Assembly (NCBI GenBank): GCA_964493635.1
Contig: CAZBOW010000005.1
Coordinates: forward strand, 1 to 64,000
Reading direction: 5' to 3'
Source: OLB6 sp964493635
GTDB taxonomy: Bacteria; Bacteroidota; Ignavibacteria; Kapaibacteriales; Kapaibacteriaceae
DNA: 64,000 bases
Below the pieces are notes generated by a model. It ran no database searches. It was not told the DNA's origin and was given only the letters and a program-made list of their open reading frames with translations. This document shows, one piece after another, positions 35,066 through 43,150 of the stretch. Every line of letters starts with the position of its first letter. The stretch's first letter is position 1. The translations under genes were made by a program, and so were the position numbers.

Positions 35066-38000
35066 TTAGCGAGCCAACACAATCTGTTGCGTGGCTGTTG
35101 CTGTACCATCAGATACGCGTACCGTGTACATGCCGTTAGCGACAGATGTACCGTTCGCTGTACCGTCCCACTCGATGGTGTGCTGACCAGCCGACAGAAC
35201 CTCGTTCACCAGCGTTGCTACGCGGTTGCCGAGAGCGTCGAAGATCTCAACGTTGACCATGTTCATACCTGGTACGTTGAACGTGATGCTGGTAGCCGTT
35301 GCAAATGGGTTAGGTACGGACTTGGTGATACCCAGTCCACCTGCGAAGACATCTTCTTCGTTGTCTACACTTGTTGTGTAGTCGTACACGATGATGAAGC
35401 CCTTAAGAGCGTCACGGCTGATGATGATCGTGTCGCACGAACCGTCGGTCTTGTGGATCACGTCAGCGGCCGAGCGTCCTTCGCCGGTCTTCATGTTGTA
35501 CGAGAAGATTGCACCGTTCGAGATGTCGTCACGGATGTAGTACGATCCAGGATTTGCGGCATCCGTTGCTGGGATGCGGTCGCGGCACCACGAGATCGAT
35601 ACTGGGTAGTATGCCGAGCTCTGACCCGTTTCACCACCGGCCTGGAAACGAGCACGATAGATCGCTTCACCAGGATCGGTCGAGAATGGGTAGATGTTGC
35701 GATCTACACCGTTACGATTAGGAATCGTCCAACGGGCGTCGAAGACGTCTACGTATGGCACTGGTGGCAACTCGAATTCACAGTAGTTGGAATCCAGCTT
35801 GCCAAACGGAGCCGTTGCGTCGGTACCGTCACCACGTGTTGCAGGGTCAGAGCCCCCTACACCGAACGTGAGGATATCGAATGCACCGAGGTTGTTCTGA
35901 ACGCGGATGTCGGCGGTGAAGCGTGTTTCTGAAGAAACAGCGATTTCGTACGACAGCGTATCAGCAGCACCGGCAGCGTCCGTGGCAACAACTACGATTG
36001 TCAGCTTGCCATTGACCGGAGTACCGGAGATGGCGTTGTTGCTAACAACGATGCGCTGCGTATCGGCAACTGGGCTTTCGATGGACTCTGGTGTGATCGA
36101 CCACGAACCTGCTGGCTCGATAACTTCAAACGTCAGCTTCTCATTACCAGCTTGGCGGCGAGCAAGGTCGATATCCGTTACGGTGATGGTATCGGAGTAT
36201 TCAGCACCCAGCTCTACGCAGGAGATGATCGGCGATTCGAACAGCTCAGGATCGTGGTTCTTTGCTTCGATACGCAGAGGAATGCTCTTGATGTCGCGCA
36301 ATCCGCCGGCATCTTCAACCAGAACCGTTACCAATACGGTGGTATCAGCAAATGGTACGTCCGTTACGCGTGGGGTACCATACAGCAGACCACTCTTGCT
36401 GTTGATCTTCAGCCACTCTGGCGTTGTCTTGTTCGACTCATCGAACACGATGTAACCAGCTTCTGGGAAGTATGGGTCAACGGGGATGGAGTCGCGCGAT
36501 TCCGAACCGTAGATGAGTTCGAACTCACGAGCCTGACCCCAGTTCGCATCGTATACCGAGATGGCACGACCGCTATCCAGAAGATCAACGTTGTAGTCCA
36601 TGTCCTCCATGGCATCTGGCAGGTTAGCTGTCAGAATTTCCGGAGCAACGTTTACGAACACGCGACGTGTGATCTGGTTGATTCCACCGTGGCCGTCATT
36701 CACAACGATGGTCATCACGGTATCCGTGTTGAGATCGCGGTGATATGGATTACCTGGGTTGAACGGATTCGAAGCCTTCAGGATATCCATTGCTTCGTTT
36801 GCAGCGATCCGGATGTTGATTTTACCGGCCGTTGTCAGGTCCTCAGCAAATGGATCCACGTCGCCAGATGCGTCATACTTGCGAAGGTATTGATTACCCA
36901 TCCAGACTGGACGAGCCATTACAACTTCGTCGATGGTTGTGTCACCTGGTGTTTCGCGAACTGCTGTCGACTTAAAGCCATAGGCGGTCTTACCGTAACG
37001 GAAGTCCCATGCGCCGTACTGCTGTACTACCCAACGGTTAGCATCAACAGCGGCCATGTCTTCGAACTCGTCGTCGGTATTTACGTCCAGCTTAAAGCGG
37101 AGCGAGTCCGTCAGGTTTGCAACGAATTGAATGTCGATCGAGTCTGGCTGGTTGCCAATTGGATCGTTGTACTCTTCGTTGTTGATCGCGTTTGGTGCCG
37201 TCAGACGACGACCAACGCGCGATGCCGTTACGAACATCCGCAGCGTATCGATGTACTCACCATTGCTGAACGAGTTTGGATCCGTTGTGGTTGGGTCCAA
37301 GACGATGGTCGTGTCGCCGGCCAACATTTCCGTGTACTGACGGCCAAAGCGATCTGGCTTGTGAGCCCACAGGAAGCGAGGCATCGAGTCTACAACATGA
37401 ATACGGAAGCGATAGGACGTGCTGTCCAACCAACCGTAGTTGACGGAGTCTTGCTGCAGATAGCGTGCGTTCGTGTTCGCTGGTGTACGATTATCAAGAT
37501 CAAGGTCGTTGTTATCGTACTTCTCAGCGTGGAAGTATGAAGGATACGTGTAGAACCAGCGGGAAACAACGTCCTCACCGTAACCAGCCGAGCGCAGCGA
37601 ATCCACGATCTCGAGGCTTGGTGGGAAGTTCTTCGTTGTTACTTCAACTTCTTCACCGCCTGGAACAATGTATGGGTTGATTGGACGACCGCGCAATACG
37701 AGGTAACCACGTGCACCCCATGCTTGGTTGTCGCCTTCCGATACACGTACGAGCGTATCACGCAGCCAGTAGCGAAGTGCCGAGTTTGGCGACGTAATGC
37801 GCCAGAAGTACGACAGTTCTGCACCCCATGTGCTGTCCATGATCGTGCGTGGATCGTAGAAGCCATTGGCATCTACAGCGGTCAGCGTGAAGATCGAGTC
37901 GCGCTCCATCCAGTTGCGGCTAGCGATTGCATTACCGGCCGAGTCAGCAGGATAGCTTGCTGGTTCGTTGAACCAGCTGCCACCGCCTTGGCGACGGGAT

Positions 38001-41000
38001 TGAGCAGCCGTGATTGGCGTGTACAGACGGTTCTCGGTTACGAATACGCGGTTGCGCATTTCTGGGTGGATTGTTGCATCCGTTGCCAGCGTGTCGCCCG
38101 AACCCGTAAAGGTTGGTGGCTCCGTCTGGTTGTTGACCGTGAACATCAAGGCACCATTCAGGGCAGCATTTACACCGTCTTTCCACAGTACGGTACGCGA
38201 AACAACCATTACGTTGTCGCCAGCGCGGACTGGGAGAGCACGGAAGCGCTCGCCACCGTAGTAGGTTTCCTTGCCGTTGTTCGACGTTGGCAGCGAAGGA
38301 CGGTTACCGAGACGGAAGTTAGCTCCACCCAGTTCACCGTTTGCTGTGCTACCGTCCCATACGCGACCAGCAAGAGCTGCCGAGTCCTCACGGATGGCAT
38401 TGGCACGCAGCAGGCCGAGGAGCGTCGCACCGGTACCATACGTTGCCAGGCCTTCACGACCGCGACGTTGGTTCGGATCTGCTCCATTGGTTGAGTCAGG
38501 AACAAGTTCAACGCGGGCTCGGTAGATCTCGTCGAGTTCATCACGCTGGTGCATGATTGCGCGGATGTAGTCACCCGTGCGCTCGTTGATCACGAAGAAC
38601 ACCTGCTCGTTGATTTCACGAGCGTCGTTATTGCTGATCGAGGCCGTAGCACTGTAGTCTACGTGAGCTTCGAGGAACAATGGATACCCGATTGGGTGGT
38701 TGCCCGTGAATTCACGCTGGACAGCAGCGATGTAGTCGTACTCTTCAGCGTCGAATGGATTACGTGTCCAACGCTTAACGTACTTGTTGAACGATGGCTG
38801 TGTAGCGTCCGTGAAGCGCTTTACAGTTGGTGCAATACCAACGGCGAAGTCTTCAATTGGAGCCATGCGGCGCTTCGAGTAGTCAGCCGTCTTGATATCT
38901 GTGCCTTTGTCGAAGATGTCGTAGATACGACCTTGCATCAACAGGGTATCAGGGATTGTGTAGATGTCGATTGGCGTGTAGGTGAGGCGCCATTGCGATT
39001 CGAACGGACCTTGCTGGGTACCAGCACCGCCACGTACAAATTGCATGTGCGTTTGGCCGTTACCTGCGATGAAGAACGTTTCCTGCGTACGGCGGAACGA
39101 ATTGTTTGCCGAGGCTGGAAGGATCGTTGTTACATCGGCTTCTGTACGACCCCAGTAATTGCCACGCAGCGTATCAACACCACCGAAGCCGATACCGGTG
39201 CTACCAGCGAGAACACCCTTGGTGTCCTGAGCATCTGGCAGGCGTACGGTGAAACGTGCGTCGTTGTTGTAGATCGAGTTAGCAGCGAAGCTGTAGGAGG
39301 TCCATGGAAGTGGTCCTACAAGTTCACCGTAGATCGTTGCAGCTGCAAGGTCGCTCGATGCAGCGTTTTCGCTGTTTACGAGTGGTCCTTCAATTTGTTC
39401 ATCCGAGCGACCGATGCTTGAAACGGCAGTGTTGGCAGTAATGTAGCTGCGCAGCATTGCAAGTTTCAGATCGTAGTTGTCGGAGTAGATCGCCGAACCG
39501 CTGAAGGCAGTGTTGTTCTGCATACGGACGCGGTCGAACGAGAACGTGTCAACACGTACGCGGATCGAGTCCAAGATATACAGAGCGCCACCAAGACCGG
39601 TACCATTTTCACGTACCAACGTTCCTGGGTGGGTGATGGTGATGTCACCAATCTGCGTTGTACCCGAGCCCATACGGTTCATGTTTGCTTGTGCTACGTT
39701 GTCGTAGAAGCGCGTCAACATGCGCTCATCTGGCATCAGCGAACCGTTTTGGAAGGTAAAGACGTCGTTGCGTGGCATGTAGCCTGTTGCAACGCCATCC
39801 ATGTTGTAGTAGATCTCATCGAGGTCGGTAACCATGAAGCGCTTACGTGTAAGCGTGTCTGGTGTTACGACGGCAACGGCACCACCGTTACCATTCCATG
39901 CTTCGTTGGCACGGAACTCAACACCTTTAACAACGTTCAGATCGGCGTTGATGGTGTAAAGAGCACCACCGCCGCGTACGTTGTTCTTCAGATTCTCGTT
40001 TACTTGTCCAACCACGTTCTCTACGAAGTGGGCACGTACATAGCGCAGTGCACGCTCGGAGATTGGCAGACCTGCTGGTTGATCAACAGCAACAGCACCA
40101 CCGTAGTATCCGGCTTCGTTGTTTGAGAAGTCGATACCATAATTGGCACCGTATACCCACAACGAGCCGCTAGCACCACCGGCGCCGTACACATACATGT
40201 TGCGCTCCGTGTGGATTGCACCACCGGAAGCTACAGCCATGTTGTTACGGAACTTGATGTTGTAACCCTGATTGCGAGCATTGATAATGCCGTCCGAACC
40301 ACCAATGTGTGGCGACACCTGCTTCACGTTTGCGTTGTACGCGGTGTAGATAGCACCACCACGTCCTGACGTGTTGTTCGTGAAGTGGGTTGGAGGATTG
40401 TTATCCAGTCCACCACGTACGTACAGAGTCCAGGCGTTGTTGTTTGCGTAGATAGCACCACCGTGCGAGTACGAAGCAAGCGATGTTGTTACATTCGTTG
40501 TCGAGTCGGTGATGTATGGTACATGGGTGTGGTTATCCGTGTAGCGGCCAGCAACCATCAGCGACGTGTTATCGCCAACGTAAACTGCACCACCCTTGGC
40601 ACCCATGGTGTAGACACCATTGTTCGGTGTAGCTGGTTGGCGGTTTTCGGCGTAGTTACCATCAAACAGGATCGTGTCTTTGCCCTGGAAGTCGTTGATG
40701 CCAAGACCAACGATCATTGGGGTACGTCCCGAGATGTATACGGCGCCACCGGCAGCCATGTTCTTTTGCGAGCGACCTGGCGTTCCGAACACTGTAGCTG
40801 CTGCGTCTTTGTCCGAAACCACGCGAATGCCACCGATCAGAACAGTGTCGACGTCGGCGATCAAGGTGTGGTTTCCGTAGAACTTCAATTGACGGATGCG
40901 ACCCAAGTACATAGCAACACGAGCGTCGTCGTACTTCTGACGGTTTGCGTCATTCAGTGGAGCGACGTAGTTCGGGTTGTACAGCTGGTCGATCGCCTTG

Positions 41001-42049
41001 ATGTTTTGAGCGATTGGATCGTTCGTCCATGGGCTGGTGATGAACGGATTCGCCGTTGGATTGTAGTTCGGCAGGTTGTTGTAGGTGGCGTCAGCATTTG
41101 GGTAGAGCTGAAGAGCACCGCTGTTGTCAACGGGAGCCTGACGAATCTGGATAGCACCACCATTATAGCGTGCCATGTTTCCACGGAAGGTACAACCAAC
41201 CAACCACGTGCGAACCGAGTAGGTTGTAAGAGCACCACCGCTACCATTTGTTTCGCTAATCAGCGTGTTGTTTGCGGCCTCGGCCTGAGCACGTGTGAAG
41301 GAGTTACCCGACACGTTTTGCAGGTATACCGGTTCGTTGTCTACCGTGGTGTCCTTGCGGAAGTTCACGAAGTCAACATCGCGGAAAAAGGCTGCACTGG
41401 CACCAGGCAGTACAATGATATGACCCCATTCGCGGGAGAAGTTGTTCACGTCTCCAGCGATGAAGGTAATACGTGCTTGCGACACGTTGATGTCGCTTCC
41501 TGCCTTCTCACGGAACCATGGGTTCAAACGGATTGCTGAGATCACACCACCCATGTTCAAACGGGCTGCGTAATACACGATAGCTTCCGCTGGCGTCAGG
41601 TTCTGAAGATTTGGATTGTTGTCATCCATATCTACATGGAATACCTGGCCGTAGTTCGACGCATGAATCGTCGGTTCGGCGGCGATATTCGACGTGAGAA
41701 CGCCAGGAGCTGCGAAGTACGCTGGATCGTCGTATCCCGTGTAGGGGGCGACCAGCGGATTCACCGCATTGGCGTTATAGGTTGCCGAGGCGCGACCGTC
41801 AGCGATGATCCGACCACCGGTCGAATCGATCAGACGGCCGTTCGGCATAAACTCGACTCGCGTTCCTGGTTCAATGACCAGGGTACCGCCAATCGTGTAC
41901 GTGCCGCTAATCCGGTAAATCGAGTCACGCACGAAAATGCGCACCTCGCCCGGTGGAAGACTACCACGCACTTCTACTTGGGCCTGAGCCACTGAGAACG
42001 CGGCAGTCAACACTAGCAGCAAGCTGCTGAGACGAAACCAACGTTGCAT
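35066..42049 (-). CDS. Giant T9SS adhesin-like protein (2,327 aa) with Pmp-type beta-helix
   Basis: The start at 42049 has GGAGG 5 nt upstream and a signal peptide ending SVAQA with Gln at +1. Residues 40-110 begin a right-handed beta-helix (GTLVIEPGTRVEFMPNGRLI). Residues 250-950 carry many Pmp-like repeats of the form 'FRNN.A...GGAIY/GGAV' (for example GGAIYANNNAWTLYVRGG, SGGAIHTERNMYVYGAG), as in chlamydial polymorphic membrane proteins and pectate-lyase-like folds. Residues 1850-2150 contain Ig/cadherin-like domains (ANLPDAMEDMDYNVDLLDSG). The protein ends in a T9SS sorting domain (SVPNPFATATSITFNVPG, VANGMYTVRV). It is the first and largest gene of the cluster, with extreme codon bias. 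An adhesin or matrix role is inferred. Confidence 0.8.
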   Translation of the reverse strand: MQRWFRLSSLLLVLTAAFSVAQAQVEVRGSLPPGEVRIFVRDSIYRISGTYTIGGTLVIEPGTRVEFMPNGRLIDSTGGRIIADGRASATYNANAVNPLVAPYTGYDDPAYFAAPGVLTSNIAAEPTIHASNYGQVFHVDMDDNNPNLQNLTPAEAIVYYAARLNMGGVISAIRLNPWFREKAGSDINVSQARITFIAGDVNNFSREWGHIIVLPGASAAFFRDVDFVNFRKDTTVDNEPVYLQNVSGNSFTRAQAEAANNTLISETNGSGGALTTYSVRTWLVGCTFRGNMARYNGGAIQIRQAPVDNSGALQLYPNADATYNNLPNYNPTANPFITSPWTNDPIAQNIKAIDQLYNPNYVAPLNDANRQKYDDARVAMYLGRIRQLKFYGNHTLIADVDTVLIGGIRVVSDKDAAATVFGTPGRSQKNMAAGGAVYISGRTPMIVGLGINDFQGKDTILFDGNYAENRQPATPNNGVYTMGAKGGAVYVGDNTSLMVAGRYTDNHTHVPYITDSTTNVTTSLASYSHGGAIYANNNAWTLYVRGGLDNNPPTHFTNNTSGRGGAIYTAYNANVKQVSPHIGGSDGIINARNQGYNIKFRNNMAVASGGAIHTERNMYVYGAGGASGSLWVYGANYGIDFSNNEAGYYGGAVAVDQPAGLPISERALRYVRAHFVENVVGQVNENLKNNVRGGGALYTINADLNVVKGVEFRANEAWNGNGGAVAVVTPDTLTRKRFMVTDLDEIYYNMDGVATGYMPRNDVFTFQNGSLMPDERMLTRFYDNVAQANMNRMGSGTTQIGDITITHPGTLVRENGTGLGGALYILDSIRVRVDTFSFDRVRMQNNTAFSGSAIYSDNYDLKLAMLRSYITANTAVSSIGRSDEQIEGPLVNSENAASSDLAAATIYGELVGPLPWTSYSFAANSIYNNDARFTVRLPDAQDTKGVLAGSTGIGFGGVDTLRGNYWGRTEADVTTILPASANNSFRRTQETFFIAGNGQTHMQFVRGGAGTQQGPFESQWRLTYTPIDIYTIPDTLLMQGRIYDIFDKGTDIKTADYSKRRMAPIEDFAVGIAPTVKRFTDATQPSFNKYVKRWTRNPFDAEEYDYIAAVQREFTGNHPIGYPLFLEAHVDYSATASISNNDAREINEQVFFVINERTGDYIRAIMHQRDELDEIYRARVELVPDSTNGADPNQRRGREGLATYGTGATLLGLLRANAIREDSAALAGRVWDGSTANGELGGANFRLGNRPSLPTSNNGKETYYGGERFRALPVRAGDNVMVVSRTVLWKDGVNAALNGALMFTVNNQTEPPTFTGSGDTLATDATIHPEMRNRVFVTENRLYTPITAAQSRRQGGGSWFNEPASYPADSAGNAIASRNWMERDSIFTLTAVDANGFYDPRTIMDSTWGAELSYFWRITSPNSALRYWLRDTLVRVSEGDNQAWGARGYLVLRGRPINPYIVPGGEEVEVTTKNFPPSLEIVDSLRSAGYGEDVVSRWFYTYPSYFHAEKYDNNDLDLDNRTPANTNARYLQQDSVNYGWLDSTSYRFRIHVVDSMPRFLWAHKPDRFGRQYTEMLAGDTTIVLDPTTTDPNSFSNGEYIDTLRMFVTASRVGRRLTAPNAINNEEYNDPIGNQPDSIDIQFVANLTDSLRFKLDVNTDDEFEDMAAVDANRWVVQQYGAWDFRYGKTAYGFKSTAVRETPGDTTIDEVVMARPVWMGNQYLRKYDASGDVDPFAEDLTTAGKINIRIAANEAMDILKASNPFNPGNPYHRDLNTDTVMTIVVNDGHGGINQITRRVFVNVAPEILTANLPDAMEDMDYNVDLLDSGRAISVYDANWGQAREFELIYGSESRDSIPVDPYFPEAGYIVFDESNKTTPEWLKINSKSGLLYGTPRVTDVPFADTTVLVTVLVEDAGGLRDIKSIPLRIEAKNHDPELFESPIISCVELGAEYSDTITVTDIDLARRQAGNEKLTFEVIEPAGSWSITPESIESPVADTQRIVVSNNAISGTPVNGKLTIVVVATDAAGAADTLSYEIAVSSETRFTADIRVQNNLGAFDILTFGVGGSDPATRGDGTDATAPFGKLDSNYCEFELPPVPYVDVFDARWTIPNRNGVDRNIYPFSTDPGEAIYRARFQAGGETGQSSAYYPVSISWCRDRIPATDAANPGSYYIRDDISNGAIFSYNMKTGEGRSAADVIHKTDGSCDTIIISRDALKGFIIVYDYTTSVDNEEDVFAGGLGITKSVPNPFATATSITFNVPGMNMVNVEIFDALGNRVATLVNEVLSAGQHTIEWDGTANGTSVANGMYTVRVSDGTATATQQIVLAR

Positions 42050-42137
42050 ACAACCTCCAGTTGTAAAAACCTTATGTCTTTGATCTGTATTTAGAATCAT
42101 GTTCTTCTTTGTGATAGTGCCTTCTGCACATGGTTCA

Positions 42138-42154
42138 ACCCCATCATGTGGGGT
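42138..42154 (-). other. Short stem-loop in the leader of the giant gene
   Basis: ACCCCA/TGGGGT, a 6-bp perfect stem with a 5-nt loop, lies between the TPR gene and the giant surface-protein gene. It has no T-run. It could be a weak terminator of the upstream gene or a leader structure. No good TAnnTTTG element was found in this 140-bp spacer. Confidence 0.35.
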
Positions 42155-42189
42155 AGAACAGCAAAAGGGCACACAATGCCAGCCTTACA

Positions 42190-42897
42190 CTAATCAATTG
42201 CCATGCCAAGCCTGGCGAGACCCGTTTTGGCTTGAGGAGCAACCTCCGATGTTTCGTATTGTTTTGCGATCGTAGTGTAGGCATCCGCTGCCTGTTTAGT
42301 GTCCTTTGCCGCTTCGAAGCACAGAGCCGCCTTGAGGTAGCAAACCGGCTCCAAACCGGTATCAACTGCCCGTTTTGCAGCTTCCATGTACAATTCGGCG
42401 GCGCCGGAATGGTTGCCCGCTGCCTCCATGCACGATGCAAGTCCTTGAATAGCACCAACTTCAACAATCAAGGCAGTACTGGAGCGTGCAGTCGCGAAGT
42501 AGGGTTCCGCTTCGGTGAACTTTCCAAGATTCGCCAAGCTATTGCCGGTAAGGAGTGCTGCCACCTGGCCAGCAGGTGTGGAGCCGTAGGAGTCGGCGAT
42601 GCTCTTCAGACCCTTGGCCTGTTGATCGCCTACCATTACACCCTCACCACTCAAGGCCTGTTCGAACTGACCGGCTTCGAACGCACTGCGAATGCGTGCA
42701 AGTTCTGCGGCTGCGGCGGCATTCTTTTCATCGGACGACGATGTGTACCACCATGCGGCACCCACACCGACCACAACAACGGCAATGATGCCCGCGTACA
42801 TCTTCCACTGCTGCTGCATGGACTGCATCCAGCCTGGAGCGTCGGATGTGCCGCCGGTTACTTGCTCGAAGTCACTTGATTGCTGCTCTGAAAGCAT
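42190..42897 (-). CDS. Membrane-anchored TPR protein (YfgM/BamD-like topology)
   Basis: This 235-residue protein has a cytosolic N terminus of ~32 residues rich in Gln/Ser, one membrane helix at about 33-50 (MYAGIIAVVVVGVGAAWWYT) and a periplasmic Ala-rich helical domain with TPR steps (GQVAALLTGNSLANLGKFTE, DTKQAADAYTTIAKQY). This resembles YfgM, an ancillary SecYEG chaperone partner, and the tetratricopeptide proteins of Bacteroidota. It has its own promoter at 43011-43041 and a leader of about 110 nt with two small hairpins. Exact function is uncertain. Confidence 0.75.
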   Translation of the reverse strand: MLSEQQSSDFEQVTGGTSDAPGWMQSMQQQWKMYAGIIAVVVVGVGAAWWYTSSSDEKNAAAAAELARIRSAFEAGQFEQALSGEGVMVGDQQAKGLKSIADSYGSTPAGQVAALLTGNSLANLGKFTEAEPYFATARSSTALIVEVGAIQGLASCMEAAGNHSGAAELYMEAAKRAVDTGLEPVCYLKAALCFEAAKDTKQAADAYTTIAKQYETSEVAPQAKTGLARLGMAID

Positions 42898-42936
42898 AGT
42901 TGTCTAGGTTGTTCTCTACGTTCTCTAAAAGTTGTT

Positions 42937-42995
42937 TCGCGCGTGATGCGCGAACACGTATGTAAGCAACACGTCCGTCAGGGCACACTATGCCC
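42937..42995 (-). promoter_or_regulatory. Structured 5' leader of the TPR gene
   Basis: Two perfect small hairpins lie between the predicted transcription start and the ATG: TCGCGC/GCGCGA with a 5-nt loop (42937-42953) and GGGCA/TGCCC with a 5-nt loop (42981-42995). No known riboswitch was recognised. Confidence 0.35.
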
Positions 42996-43010
42996 ACGGA
43001 TGTGAAGACG

Positions 43011-43041
43011 CAAATATATCGGAGGCTTCAGGAATACACAA
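43011..43041 (-). promoter_or_regulatory. Bacteroidota-type promoter of the TPR gene
   Basis: On the minus strand TTG (43039-43041) and TATATTTG (43011-43018) are separated by 20 nt, a near-exact fit to the -33/-7 consensus and almost identical to the tRNA-Phe promoter. Confidence 0.7.
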
Positions 43042-43093
43042 GCAGTGAAATTTGCGACGGTTGCTTGGCAACTCCATATCGATCGGGGAGTTA

Positions 43094-43123
43094 AGGGGGC
43101 CTCAGCGAAGTGTGAAGCCCCCT
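43094..43123 (-). terminator. Terminator-like inverted repeat after the E1 gene
   Basis: AGGGGGC-c-TCA (43094-43104) pairs with TGA-a-GCCCCCT (43113-43123) around an 8-nt loop, 28 nt past the stop of the dehydrogenase gene. There is only a weak T-rich tail. The right arm is a copy of the dispersed GNAGGGGGCT motif and the left arm is a near copy, a layout reminiscent of uptake sequences paired in terminators. Confidence 0.6.
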
Positions 43124-43150
43124 CCACACATTTCACATGTAGAATACCGC

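Noticed and set aside
35027..41995. Series of 119-462 codon plus-strand frames opposite the giant protein
   Set aside because: They are all in register antisense shadows of the codon-biased gene, rich in Val, Cys and Trp, with no ribosome-binding sites.
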